DNA of 47,798 bases. Origin: Paenalicyclobacillus ferrooxydans (lineage in GTDB: Bacteria; Bacillota; Bacilli; Alicyclobacillales; Alicyclobacillaceae). The stretch spans positions 1-47,798 of the forward strand of contig NZ_LJCO01000071.1 in assembly GCF_001399675.1 (NCBI RefSeq). Reading direction: 5' to 3'. A program made the translations under genes and the position numbers. The notes under the pieces are model-generated. The model saw only the letters and a list, made by a program, of their open reading frames with translations, made no database searches and was not told where the DNA came from. How positions within the stretch are numbered: position 1 is the stretch's first letter; every line of letters starts with the position of its first letter. Positions 33,116 to 41,841 of this stretch are shown piece by piece.

Positions 33116-33299
33116 CTTGTTGTGCGTCCCTAATGGGTGCCGCCTGAGGCGGAAAAATCATGGGGTGGGAATCTGCGTGTGGGGGCGAACTAAGCGGTAC
33201 CGGACTAAGCGAAGCGCAGGAGGATAAGGAGCAGCCCCCATGCGTAGGAACCCCATGATAGCCTATGGGCGGCGGCACCGACTCCCCAAGCACAACAAG
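33116..33299 (-). repeat. Type I leader element, copy G (subtype b, compensated ends)
   Basis: A 184-bp minus-strand copy in which both ends have changed together: CTTGTTGTGC pairs perfectly with GCACAACAAG over ten bases, instead of GTCTCGTGC with GCACGAGAC. The inner arms match subtype b copies A and E. It ends immediately before the ribosome site of the 32848 gene. Confidence 0.9.
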
Positions 33300-33411
33300 A
33301 CATGGCAGTTACTTTTTTGCTTCTCCCAGAGGGTTATATATCTCCACTATTTTTAGGTCAGATCAGACAGCATTTACAACAACACATTTTTTCTTCCCTT
33401 ATGCTCGAAGG

Positions 33412-33439
33412 TTTACTTCACAGATCGTGACGGTATAAT
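33412..33439 (+). promoter_or_regulatory. Sigma-A type promoter of a candidate small RNA
   Basis: TTTACT (33412-33417), 16 bases, TATAAT (33434-33439). No coding sequence with a ribosome site follows within 150 bases; two hairpins do. Confidence 0.6.
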
Positions 33440-33445
33440 ATACAT

Positions 33446-33607
33446 GTAACGTATGGTTAATTCGCACACTAAAAAAAGCCCCATCCAGCGGTAACTGGAC
33501 GGGACTCTTTTAAGGGCCTTGCAACTCACCAGTTCGGGCCGTTTAGTGCTTCAACAGTCAATCCCGCTCTTGGCCAAGAGATTTAGGGGATTGGCTGTTG
33601 TCTTTTT
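33446..33607 (+). ncRNA. Candidate small non-coding RNA
   Basis: It is predicted to start about seven bases after the promoter's -10 box. The first hairpin (about 33481-33511) pairs CCCATCCAG with CTGGACGGG, with one mismatch, then TTTT. The second (33552-33607) pairs CAACAGTCAATCCC with GGGATTGGCTGTTG, with a palindrome CTCTTGGCCAAGAG inside, followed by TCTTTTT. So the RNA would be about 65 or 160 bases. The second hairpin is complementary to the 3' end of the minus-strand small ORF at 33558-33680, a possible toxin-antisense arrangement. No homology recognised. Confidence 0.42.
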
Positions 33608-33680
33608 CAGAACTGTATTCGAACCGAATTACAGGAATCCAGTGAACCAGAGTGAAAGTGACTTTGAAGCGCCGCTTCAC
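33558..33680 (-). CDS. Possible 40-residue peptide antisense to the small RNA
   Basis: GTG at 33680 follows GGGAGG at eight bases. The peptide begins MKRRFKVTFTLVHWIPVIRF, has a short hydrophobic stretch, and ends in a charged tail. Its last 15 codons lie in the long hairpin of the candidate small RNA on the other strand. The layout resembles type I toxin-antitoxin loci, but the hydrophobic part is shorter than usual and there is no family match. It could be spurious. Confidence 0.3.
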   Translation of the reverse strand: MKRRFKVTFTLVHWIPVIRFEYSSEKDNSQSPKSLGQERD

Positions 33681-33996
33681 AGACCTCACCTCCCTGTTTC
33701 GTGACGTAGCACCGACTGGTGACAACGACACGACCCAAACGGGAGTTGCGTGGCCCCACAACCAAGGAGGCGACCTGTGCGAACTGGGTATTGCTGGTGC
33801 ACTCAGGTGCATAGGTCTATCTTATCACCTTCCACTCCTTGGCGTCCTCTACTTTATTTATCCTTCCTCAAATCATGCAAGTCCCGATATATTACTCACT
33901 TTTCTCTTTTGAATTCCATTTTTCGCCATCAATGCAGTTCGAGTTGCTTATTCCTCACACATCACGGATAAACCTGTCATTTTAGCCTATACCGTA

Positions 33997-34105
33997 ATCT
34001 GACGTCAGATATATATCCCTAAAATCGTCAGGATAAAGCTTAGTTATATATTTATTGACACATGTAACGTTACTTCTTAGACTTATTTCTGACATCATCG
34101 TGAAT
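33997..34105. promoter_or_regulatory. Candidate res site and resolvase promoter
   Basis: It contains the palindrome ATCTGACGTCAGAT (33997-34010), related words CGTCAGG (34027-34033) and CTGACATCA (34088-34096), and the palindrome GTAACGTTAC (34064-34073). The last overlaps a promoter TTGACA-17-TAGACT (34055-34083). Serine resolvases bind several such subsites upstream of their own gene and repress it. Confidence 0.5.
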
Positions 34106-34117
34106 GGAGAAGGCACT

Positions 34118-34678
34118 ATGAATGGTCAGCGCATTGGTTATGTTCGTGTGAGTACCTTTGACCAGAACGCAGAACGGCAGTTACAGGAAGTCCAGGTGGA
34201 CCGAATATTTACAGACAAAGCGTCAGGTAAGGATAGGAACCGTCCTCAACTCGATGTACTACTCGGATATGTACGTGATGGGGACACCGTAGTTGTACAC
34301 AGTATGGATCGGCTTGCTCGTAACTTGGATGACCTTCGCAAGATTGTTCACGACCTGACTAAACGCGGTGTACAGGTGGAGTTTATTAAGGAACATCTGA
34401 CCTTCATTGGTGACGACTCGGCCATGGCAAATCTCATGCTTTCTGTGATGGGAGCCTTCGCAGAGTTTGAACGTGCTTTGATTCGTGAGCGCCAGAGAGA
34501 AGGCATTGCGTTAGCGAAAAACCGTGGTGCATATCAAGGACGTAAGAGATCGTTGCGGCAAGACCAGGTGTTAGAATTGCGGAAACGTGCTAAGGCAGGA
34601 GAAGCTAAGGCATCCCTTGCGCGTGAGTATGGTATAAGCCGTGAGACGGTATATCAATATCTTAGAGAAGAATCGTAA
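34118..34678 (+). CDS. Serine resolvase / invertase
   Basis: A 186-residue protein of the small serine recombinase family. The N-terminus is IGYVRVSTFDQNAERQL with the catalytic serine in RVST; later motifs are VVHSMDRLARN and GAFAEFERALIRERQREGIA. A C-terminal helix-turn-helix follows (LAREYGISRETVYQYL). Length and order match Tn3-type resolvases. No transposase is encoded nearby, so it more likely resolves plasmid multimers. ATG 34118 follows GGAGAAGG. Confidence 0.88.
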   Translation: MNGQRIGYVRVSTFDQNAERQLQEVQVDRIFTDKASGKDRNRPQLDVLLGYVRDGDTVVVHSMDRLARNLDDLRKIVHDLTKRGVQVEFIKEHLTFIGDDSAMANLMLSVMGAFAEFERALIRERQREGIALAKNRGAYQGRKRSLRQDQVLELRKRAKAGEAKASLAREYGISRETVYQYLREES

Positions 34679-34712
34679 CTACAGTATTAATAGATAACCA
34701 CATTTAGATGTT

Positions 34713-34740
34713 GCCTCAGGGAAAATCCCTGAGGCTTTTT
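34713..34740 (+). terminator. Intrinsic terminator joined to type I element copy H
   Basis: GCCTCAGGGA-AAA-TCCCTGAGGC plus five T; the element begins at the next base, as for copies B, C and D. Confidence 0.92.
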
Positions 34741-34925
34741 GTCTCGTGCTTAAGGAGTCGGTGCCGCCTTACTGGGGCTATCACCGGCCTTTCTCAGTTC
34801 AAAGGGCCGCGCTCCTTATCCTCCTACGCTGCGCTCGTCCGGTACCGCGCTTATACCCTTCGACCTGAGCCTCTAGGCCGATGATTTTTCCGCCTCAGGC
34901 GGCACCCCCAAGGGGCGCACGAGAC
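34741..34925 (+). repeat. Type I leader element, copy H (subtype a)
   Basis: A 185-bp copy with perfect terminal repeats and inner stem. It reads TTACTGGGGC where B, C and D read TTACTGAGGC. It ends three bases before AAGGGAGG, the ribosome site of the 34944 gene. Confidence 0.9.
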
Positions 34926-34943
34926 ATAAGGGAGGAATACCTA

Positions 34944-35309
34944 ATGATGATTCAACAACTCACCTATGCAGAAGTAAAGTTGCTTAAGGACCAGCAGAAA
35001 AAGACGAATACGCCTGTTACCAATGACGGTTACCCTATCTTCAACACTTGTACGCACACCTTTCTCGACTTGTCTCATCCTGAGGAAGACTCCACGACAG
35101 AAAATAATATGCACACTTTGTGTGTGCATCTCCCAAATGGAGATTATGTAACTTTCTGTAACATTCCATATCGTCATACCAATAACAGTGACGGTTGTGT
35201 GGATATATCTTACTACGGTCCCCGAGGAACTGAAATCATCGGTTTAAATTTGGGCGGTGCCGATCAGCGTGTGAAGGGGAATCTTTACACCATGACGTAC
35301 ACGAAATGA
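34944..35309 (+). CDS. Hypothetical protein, 121 residues
   Basis: Unrecognised. A soluble, beta-rich protein (MMIQQLTYAEVKLLKDQQKK, later CVHLPNGDYVTFCNIPYRHT). It is the first gene after element copy H and shares its unit with the YodL-like gene. ATG 34944 has a nine-base spacing to GGGAGG. Confidence 0.6.
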   Translation: MMIQQLTYAEVKLLKDQQKKTNTPVTNDGYPIFNTCTHTFLDLSHPEEDSTTENNMHTLCVHLPNGDYVTFCNIPYRHTNNSDGCVDISYYGPRGTEIIGLNLGGADQRVKGNLYTMTYTK

Positions 35310-35318
35310 ATTTCTGAT

Positions 35319-35341
35319 AAAGGGGGTATTTACCCCCTTTT
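35319..35341 (+). terminator. Intrinsic terminator or attenuator between two genes
   Basis: AAAGGGGGTA-TTT-ACCCCCTTTT overlaps the space between the 34944 and 35361 genes and lies about 20 bases before the next start. It may reduce read-through into the YodL-like gene. Confidence 0.6.
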
Positions 35342-35360
35342 CTGGAGGAGGGTTTGGATA

Positions 35361-35672
35361 ATGCGCTATACCCTGTATCAAGTACGTAAAGAACACCGAC
35401 GCGAATATGGATTCATGAGCTTGGAGGAAAGGCAAGCCATTCTCGGAACAAAAGATATAGACCTCTCCGTGTATGGAGTTACGTATCAGAGTGATGTGGA
35501 CACTGAACATCCTCATGCCGCTTTAGATTACCTGTTTCATGTCTTTAACCTGGACCACCCAGACGATTTTTGCAGTTACTCGATGTCGGTTGGGGACGTT
35601 GTACATCTTGGAGATACCTGGTGGTACTGTGACTCTTCCGGTTGGACTCCTATCCATACCTGCCGAACATGA
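35361..35672 (+). CDS. YodL-like domain protein
   Basis: A 103-residue protein whose second half (ALDYLFHVFNLDHPDDFCSY, then SMSVGDVVHLGDTWWYCDSSG) matches the YodL-like domain: a FN-D-P segment followed by a LSVSDVV-type strand and a Tyr/Asp-rich end. This domain is common in small plasmid proteins and next to ArdC-type or helicase proteins in Bacillota mobile elements. Its function is not known. GGAGGAGGG precedes ATG 35361. Confidence 0.65.
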   Translation: MRYTLYQVRKEHRREYGFMSLEERQAILGTKDIDLSVYGVTYQSDVDTEHPHAALDYLFHVFNLDHPDDFCSYSMSVGDVVHLGDTWWYCDSSGWTPIHTCRT

Positions 35673-35675
35673 CCT

Positions 35676-35712
35676 AAAAAGACCCTTAGCGTTTTCTGCT
35701 TAGGGTCTTTTT
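35676..35712 (+). terminator. Intrinsic terminator
   Basis: A perfect stem AAAAAGACCCTTAGC with its complement, followed by T tract; separates the YodL-like unit from the conjugation operon. Confidence 0.9.
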
Positions 35713-35813
35713 CATATAACTAATGCTAACTTTTCACCTTGATAATGTTTCCACCAAGACATATACTAAATCTTAGTAAAAATCGTATTTTGTCGAAGGA
35801 AGAAGGCTATCGG

Positions 35814-38189
35814 ATGGAGCTCATTATTGCGGAAAAGCCGGACGTTGCAAAGTCCATAGCAAAGGCCTTAAAAGCTCCTTGGAGCAACGACATCGCGGCT
35901 TACCAAAATGACCGCTACCGTATTATCAACTTGCGTGGTCACGTTCTCTCGCTCAAGGGGCTCCGGGAGTCCGATGAGCGTTTTCAGGCTGCATGGAACC
36001 ATGACACTCTATCCATGTTACCTGTGTATCCTGACCTCACGCAGAGAAGCATTTTCAATGTCCCTGCCAGCACCAAAAGTCTCTTGCAAAACGCTCTAAA
36101 ACACTTGCAAGACAAACGTATTCAAACCGTTATCAATGCTTGTGACGCAGAGCGCGAAGGAGAACTCATCTTCTGGGAAGTGTACCACTATGCTGGATGC
36201 ACGAAACCTGTGCTTCGCTTTTGGGAGTCGGAGTATCCAGATGAAGAAGTGGTTTCCCGTGGGCTTGCAAATCTTCGTGGCGAGGATTTTTACGCTCCCC
36301 GCAAACGAGCTGCATATGCTAGGCAAGAGGCCGACTGGTTTGTAGGCATGAATCTCACTGTAGGTTACATTTCTGCTGTATCTCAGAAAGTGACTCTGGG
36401 GACAGTACAAACCCCTACCCTTGCTTTAGTGGTGGAAAGGGATCGTCTCAACGATGAATGGCAGACCGTTCCCTATGCCGAACTTCAGGCCTCTTTTAAA
36501 GGATTTACAGCTCGTTACAAGCCTGAAGCACCACACCTCGAAGGAAAGCCGCACAGTCTGTCTCCAGCTCGTGCAGACGAACTACTAAATGCGTTGAGCT
36601 CTGCAACATCTGCAACCGTTCAAAACCTAACACGGACACCAACGAAAGTGTCTCCACCGCAGCTCTTTAGTCTCACCGAGCTACAACGAGTGGCATCCCG
36701 TAAATATGGGTTTTCACCGTCAGACACCCTCGAATTGGCACAAAAACTTTACGAGGCGAAGGTACTGTCCTATCCACGTACCGACAGTAAGGTTATCGGT
36801 GACACAATGGTGGATAAGGTTACGGCGATTGCGGCGGTCCTCGGGCCACACTACGCGATCCCCTACGGGGAGCTACACATCACCAAGCGCAACACGAACA
36901 ATGCTGAACTGACGGATCACCATGCTATTCTCCCGCTAAAGCCGTTGCCAAGTGGTGCCTCCGACCGTGAAAAGAAACTGTATGACCTTGTGTTACTTCG
37001 TTTCTTTCAGGCGTTTGGCGTCGATGGTAAGGACGAGAAAGGGAGAATTACACTCACTGTTCAGGATTCTATTTTCGAAGGTACTGGACGAGCTGTACTT
37101 GAACCTGGCTGGAGAGCTATCACGCGCGATGGACAAGTTGATGACGAGCCAGAATCCGAGGACTCAGAGGATGTCACAACACCTGCACTGTTTCAGGTAA
37201 AACAAGGACAAACCATCGGGTTTACAAAGCCCCTTGCTGTACTGCAGAAGAGTGTAGACCCACCACCACGCTTTACCTATGATACTCTCCTTGCGGCTAT
37301 GGAGAATCTATCGAATTTCATTGAAGACAAAGACCTTCGAAAGCAGACTCGGGAGGTCAAAGGACAGTTAGGAACACCGGCAACTCGGGCGTCGCTCATT
37401 CAAATGCTTATCGACCGAGGATATCTGGAACAACAAAAGAAAAATATTGTTTCGACCGCTCTCGGAAAATCCATTATTGAACTGGTGGCCGACGACATCA
37501 AAGACTTTCGCAAACGTGCGGAAATGGAAGTGTTGCTCAATCAGTTTGACAATCCAGCGGCCATCCCTCAGTACATGGAAGGTATTCAGGATATGATTGC
37601 ATCCAATCTGGCCTACTGTAAGACATTGAAACCCACTGCCTTCGAGACGGCCACGCTCGATGTGGACTGCCCGAAGTGTCACAGCGGCCAACTCACAGAT
37701 CGCGGCAAGTTCCTGAAGTGTACCCAGTGCGGCAATACCCTGCCGAAAACCTTCGCAGGGCACAGCTTTACCACAAAAGACCTACAGAACCTAGCAAAAG
37801 ACGGTTCTACGGCCATTCTTACGCTCAAGAGTACGAAACATAAGGGCCAAACCTACCAAGCGAGAATTACGTATCAGGATGGACGCTTATCTCTCACTTT
37901 TCCAACGCCAGATGAGTTGGCTCTGGGTGCTTGTCCTGTTTGTCATAAGGGCCACATAGTTCCATCTGGATCAAAAGTCGTCAAATGCAATCAATGTGAC
38001 TTCATGCTCTGGCGTTCGGTCTACGGCAAAAACCTTACCGACAAACAACTTATCAGGCTCCTAAAGGACGGGCGCTTGCCTGAAGTGAAGGGGCTCCAAT
38101 ATAAAGATCACAAGTTTGATGCTGTTCTTGTCCTTGATATCGAATCCAAACGTATCCGCACAGAACGGGCGGGAAAGGGGGCACAGTGA
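35814..38189 (+). CDS. topB: Topoisomerase III (type IA)
   Basis: A 791-residue protein. The N-terminal TOPRIM domain begins MELIIAEKPDVAKSI and has NACDAEREGELIFW near 107-120. The active-site tyrosine is Y320 in SYPRTDS. Two zinc-ribbon-like modules lie at the C-terminus: CPKCHSGQLTDRGKFLKCTQC and CPVC...CNQC. Type IA enzymes relax or decatenate single-stranded regions; plasmid-borne copies at the head of conjugation operons are common in Gram-positive plasmids. ATG 35814 is preferred to 35739 because it gives the family's usual start and follows GAAGAAGG. Confidence 0.9.
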   Translation: MELIIAEKPDVAKSIAKALKAPWSNDIAAYQNDRYRIINLRGHVLSLKGLRESDERFQAAWNHDTLSMLPVYPDLTQRSIFNVPASTKSLLQNALKHLQDKRIQTVINACDAEREGELIFWEVYHYAGCTKPVLRFWESEYPDEEVVSRGLANLRGEDFYAPRKRAAYARQEADWFVGMNLTVGYISAVSQKVTLGTVQTPTLALVVERDRLNDEWQTVPYAELQASFKGFTARYKPEAPHLEGKPHSLSPARADELLNALSSATSATVQNLTRTPTKVSPPQLFSLTELQRVASRKYGFSPSDTLELAQKLYEAKVLSYPRTDSKVIGDTMVDKVTAIAAVLGPHYAIPYGELHITKRNTNNAELTDHHAILPLKPLPSGASDREKKLYDLVLLRFFQAFGVDGKDEKGRITLTVQDSIFEGTGRAVLEPGWRAITRDGQVDDEPESEDSEDVTTPALFQVKQGQTIGFTKPLAVLQKSVDPPPRFTYDTLLAAMENLSNFIEDKDLRKQTREVKGQLGTPATRASLIQMLIDRGYLEQQKKNIVSTALGKSIIELVADDIKDFRKRAEMEVLLNQFDNPAAIPQYMEGIQDMIASNLAYCKTLKPTAFETATLDVDCPKCHSGQLTDRGKFLKCTQCGNTLPKTFAGHSFTTKDLQNLAKDGSTAILTLKSTKHKGQTYQARITYQDGRLSLTFPTPDELALGACPVCHKGHIVPSGSKVVKCNQCDFMLWRSVYGKNLTDKQLIRLLKDGRLPEVKGLQYKDHKFDAVLVLDIESKRIRTERAGKGAQ

Positions 38190-38235
38190 CCGTTTCTCAT
38201 AAGTAGTACTCATATAACCTGATTGGAGGATCATT

Positions 38236-38604
38236 ATGTCCACACTCAAATCTATCACAGAGAAATTTAAGACTGTATCACAAGGCTGGAAATTTGCGCT
38301 TTATTCATTCCTGGTGCTCTTGCTCTCTCCCTCTGATGCTTACGCCGCCAACACTCTTCAGGGGCAAGTAACCAATGCTGAAGCTCAGGCCACTACTGTA
38401 GGACAGTGGGCTTTTGGCATCGGCTTCGCTTTCGCCGGGATAGTGTTGTTGATGAAGTTTCTCAAAATGCACAGCAGTGAGGACGACCAAGATTATAAAC
38501 AAGCTAAAAAGCAATTAAAGTGGTCTCTTTACGGTTTAATCGGTGCAGCTTCTGCTTGGGTCATCGTGACATATATCAAAACTACTTTTTATTCTGGTGC
38601 GTGA
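38236..38604 (+). CDS. VirB2/TrbC-like conjugative pilin homologue
   Basis: A 122-residue protein with a signal-like N-terminal segment ending near SDAYA, then two hydrophobic helices (about 57-78 and 95-115) joined by a charged loop. This is the VirB2/TrbC layout. GGAGG precedes ATG 38236. It is followed by virD4. Confidence 0.65.
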   Translation: MSTLKSITEKFKTVSQGWKFALYSFLVLLLSPSDAYAANTLQGQVTNAEAQATTVGQWAFGIGFAFAGIVLLMKFLKMHSSEDDQDYKQAKKQLKWSLYGLIGAASAWVIVTYIKTTFYSGA

Positions 38605-38622
38605 TGATGGGAGGTGCCGTGA

Positions 38623-40572
38623 GTGCACGAACAACGAATAAAGGTACGGTACACCGTCAGTGCCATTTTGACCCTCATTATTTACGGACTTACTGCAACG
38701 GCGGCTGGAATGCTTACCGAGTTTATTCAACACTTGCGGCATCTGACCAGTCGTACCCTTTTACTTATTAAAGTACATGCTTTACATGGAGCGTATTTAC
38801 TCTGGCCTTTTACTCACCAGTCCCCTATAACATGGATGGGTGTCGGAGTAACTGTTGCCTTCGCGATCTGGGACAACTGGAAGACCTATACGGTCTTCCG
38901 TAACTCCCGCAGACAGTATGAGGTTAGAGACCGATACGCTGCGTATGGAACAAGTCGTTGGCAAACTAGGGACGAGGCAAAAACATTCTACGAACGCGAC
39001 AACAAAGGTTATTTGCTCGGTGACTGGAGTCGTACTGCTTATGCACCATTACCCGATGCTGCCTTTGATGACCCGAGATCCGGAAGTTATGATGTTCATC
39101 CATGGACGAGTGACCTCAATCACCAGTACATCGTCTTTGGCCCCCCAGGTTCCGACAAGACGACAGGGTTCATATTACCGAACATTTTCCACGCTGCTCA
39201 ACAGGGTATCTCTATGGTTGTTACAGACCCTAAGGGAGAGTTATACGACCTTACTGCCAGTTATCTTCGAGAGCGTAACTATCGAGTTGTCGTACTTGAT
39301 TACATTCATTTTCGTTATGGTGCAAGACTGAATCTCTTGAATTACGTTTACGACGAAGCGCAATACGCGGAAATTGCATCTATGTACCTGGAGTCCACAC
39401 GTAATGAAGGTGACAAGAAAGACTTCTGGGAAGGCAAAGCACAAGAACTCTTTACATCACTCATTGGCTTTGTGAAACAGGCCTTCGGTGACGCGGGTAC
39501 CCTTACAGACGTGTACCGCCTCATTCCTATGATTACCGATCCAGACTCTCTACTGAATTTGTACAACAAACATGGTGTAGGTGGTGCGGCGAAGGACCTT
39601 TTGCGGAGTATTCTTGCCATGGCTAAAAGTGAAAACACGCTCGGAAACATAGCGGGTACGCTAAGTGAAAAATTACAGCTTTTTACCTTGTCTAATGTTC
39701 GCGCCCAGACCAGCACAAGCGACTTTGAACTGGATACCATCGGCGATGTGCCTACTATCGTTTACGTGTGGATGAGCGACAGCCAAAACACATACGCTCC
39801 ACTTGTGACGGCATTCTGGACGGTCTTCTTTAACGCCTTGTATGAACGGGCTAGAAAGAATGGTCACAAACTCCCGATCCCCGTCCTCCCCCTCATCGAC
39901 GAGATGGGTAACATCGGGAAGATTGCAGGCTTTTTGACAAAGCTTACTACGATGCGTAGCCGTCGTATTTATCCCATGATGATTTGGCACAGTCTGCCTC
40001 AAATCAAACTCGTTTACGGTGAAAAATATGCGGAGGCCATGCTTGGGGCGTGTGATACCAAAATTGTACTTGGTTGTGGTGACCTCGAAACTGCGGAATA
40101 TATGAGCAAGATGATCGGAGACACGACCATTGAAACACAAAGTAAACGTGGTTCTAGGACCGTCACGGCAGAGCCACAAAATACAACACAACAGTATGCC
40201 ATGCGCCGGTTGATGCAAGCTCCTGAGATTATGCGACTGAGTCCTACAGATGTCCTTGTGTGGCAACGGAAACGTCATCCGCTCATCCTTAAAAAGGTGA
40301 AGTATCGGTATTGGGAGGAATCCATTTGCCCGACTGCTTCTCTTGATGAATTGCCTCAGTACAGTCTTGATGAAACCAATATCTCTCATGTCCCTGAACT
40401 GCCCCTTCATCCGGAAACGGAGGAGACGGTGAACACTGAGCATGAACTTTTGTCCGAAGACGCTGGTGAACTTCTTGACGATTCTCTTGAGGAGCTGGAT
40501 GAACCTATAGCCGTGCCTGTCAATACCGGAGTGGCCAATGCAGAGGCTTTCTGGGAGGAGGAACACGAATGA
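38623..40572 (+). CDS. virD4: VirD4/TraG-type coupling protein, altered Walker A
   Basis: A 649-residue protein with two N-terminal membrane segments (about 8-30 and 68-90). The ATPase domain starts at FGPPGSDKTTGFILPN (G173 to N187). The usual GxxxxGK has D178 in place of glycine. Walker B is LPLIDEMGNIGKI. The family motif of Gram-positive coupling proteins continues with RRIYPMMIWHSLPQI. It recruits the relaxase-DNA complex to the channel. GTG 38623 follows GGGAGG at eight bases. Its end overlaps the next gene by four bases. Confidence 0.85.
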   Translation: MHEQRIKVRYTVSAILTLIIYGLTATAAGMLTEFIQHLRHLTSRTLLLIKVHALHGAYLLWPFTHQSPITWMGVGVTVAFAIWDNWKTYTVFRNSRRQYEVRDRYAAYGTSRWQTRDEAKTFYERDNKGYLLGDWSRTAYAPLPDAAFDDPRSGSYDVHPWTSDLNHQYIVFGPPGSDKTTGFILPNIFHAAQQGISMVVTDPKGELYDLTASYLRERNYRVVVLDYIHFRYGARLNLLNYVYDEAQYAEIASMYLESTRNEGDKKDFWEGKAQELFTSLIGFVKQAFGDAGTLTDVYRLIPMITDPDSLLNLYNKHGVGGAAKDLLRSILAMAKSENTLGNIAGTLSEKLQLFTLSNVRAQTSTSDFELDTIGDVPTIVYVWMSDSQNTYAPLVTAFWTVFFNALYERARKNGHKLPIPVLPLIDEMGNIGKIAGFLTKLTTMRSRRIYPMMIWHSLPQIKLVYGEKYAEAMLGACDTKIVLGCGDLETAEYMSKMIGDTTIETQSKRGSRTVTAEPQNTTQQYAMRRLMQAPEIMRLSPTDVLVWQRKRHPLILKKVKYRYWEESICPTASLDELPQYSLDETNISHVPELPLHPETEETVNTEHELLSEDAGELLDDSLEELDEPIAVPVNTGVANAEAFWEEEHE

Positions 40573-41486
40573 CACAGTGGATCGTAAACGGATTTCAAAC
40601 ACTGGTGGCGGACATTGTAAACGGGATTATGCAGGTCATCTTTGGAGTCATCAACTCTGTTGAAGTGACTCCCTATCACCCTAATCAATTGCCAGGTTTT
40701 CTGCCACTGCTCGTCGCAATTCAATCCATTGCCTCAGCCTGGTTGGTAGCTGTTTTTCTCAAAGAATGGCTCATTAACGAATTTGAGAGTCTGGCCGATA
40801 CTGGCGTAAATCCTCTCGCCTACGTGAAGAACACGATTATCTCCGGAGTGCTCATTTGGGTTGCTCCAGACATTGTGACCGAAATTATTTTGCCACTTGC
40901 GGGTACTGTGCAAAACCTTGTTTCTGCTCATGGAAGTATCGGGTCTCCGTCTACGATGACGTATGACATGCAACACAGTCTCGTTCTCGACGCGGGAGCT
41001 TCAGCGGGTGTTGCTGCGGGCTCTATGTTGATAAGGGCGTTTCCTGAACTCGACTTCTGGGCATCGTTTCTCTTGATTGCTGCCTTTCTCGTGATTGTGT
41101 GTATTGTCGGCATTCAATCCGGTAAGAGATGGATGGAAATTTTTGCACTTATTCTTATTGGGCCTGTCCTTGCACTTTCCAAGGCACAGTTTGGAGGCCT
41201 TTGGGACCAGTGGCTTCGTCAAACGCTTACCGCTGCCTTTTCGCAAGTGGTGCAGTACTTTTCACTCGCTCTCTCTTTCAACATCTTTTTAAACGGTACG
41301 TCTGCCCAAGCGGTTAACGGTGCGGCCCTGACACCTCAGGCGCATGTAGTTCTATCCATCGGGGCTGCCATTTTTGCTGTAACCGGACCTGGTTTCCTTC
41401 GCAATTTGCTGCTAGGAGCCAACGGCGGGGCAGGACTTAGAGCTGTACAGGGAATAGCGAGTACAGCCTTTAAGGCGGTCGCATGA
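40569..41486 (+). CDS. VirB6/TrbL-like polytopic membrane protein
   Basis: A 305-residue protein with about six hydrophobic segments from residue 35 to 280. The pattern and position between the coupling protein and VirB4 match VirB6/TrbL channel proteins. It overlaps virD4 (ATGA), so translation is coupled. Confidence 0.68.
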   Translation: MTQWIVNGFQTLVADIVNGIMQVIFGVINSVEVTPYHPNQLPGFLPLLVAIQSIASAWLVAVFLKEWLINEFESLADTGVNPLAYVKNTIISGVLIWVAPDIVTEIILPLAGTVQNLVSAHGSIGSPSTMTYDMQHSLVLDAGASAGVAAGSMLIRAFPELDFWASFLLIAAFLVIVCIVGIQSGKRWMEIFALILIGPVLALSKAQFGGLWDQWLRQTLTAAFSQVVQYFSLALSFNIFLNGTSAQAVNGAALTPQAHVVLSIGAAIFAVTGPGFLRNLLLGANGGAGLRAVQGIASTAFKAVA

Positions 41487-41505
41487 TAAAGGAGGCTGTT
41501 CAAGG

Positions 41506-41841
41506 ATGGATAGACCTGTTTACCGGATTCCTAAGAATGTTGAAACGCGGCTCACTTTTGGAGGCATGGATTGGCGTGGTTGGCTGGTAATCGCCATTGG
41601 CGCCTTGGTTGGTATCATGCAATTCCTGCTATGGAAACCACATACTCTAAATGGCTTGCTCTTTAGTCTTGGACGTTTGGCACTTTGTATCGGTATACCC
41701 TATCTATTCGCCCAGGACCCCAAGCTCGTCGGCATTTTACGCAATCTCCAGTACCACCGCAAAAACAAAAGCTTGCTTAGATGGGAGAGTGACCCCAATG
41801 CCATCCTTGCTTTTCTCCAAAAAGACAAAGACAACCGATAA
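41506..41841 (+). CDS. PrgI/VirB3-like conjugation protein
   Basis: A 111-residue protein with two hydrophobic segments (about 29-47 and 50-68) and a basic, cytoplasmic C-terminus (NLQYHRKNKSLLRW). Gene order immediately before VirB4 and this shape are typical of PrgI-family proteins of Gram-positive secretion systems. Its last 44 bases overlap the virB4 start. Confidence 0.65.
   Translation: MDRPVYRIPKNVETRLTFGGMDWRGWLVIAIGALVGIMQFLLWKPHTLNGLLFSLGRLALCIGIPYLFAQDPKLVGILRNLQYHRKNKSLLRWESDPNAILAFLQKDKDNR

Noticed and set aside
33777-33971. 64-codon ORF with a perfect AAGGAGG site before GTG 33777
   Set aside because: The residue composition (Ser, Leu, Cys, His mixed at random) does not look like a protein; it may be a gene remnant.
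39673-40602. 309-residue minus-strand ORF inside virD4
   Set aside because: A shadow of the well-supported plus-strand virD4 gene.
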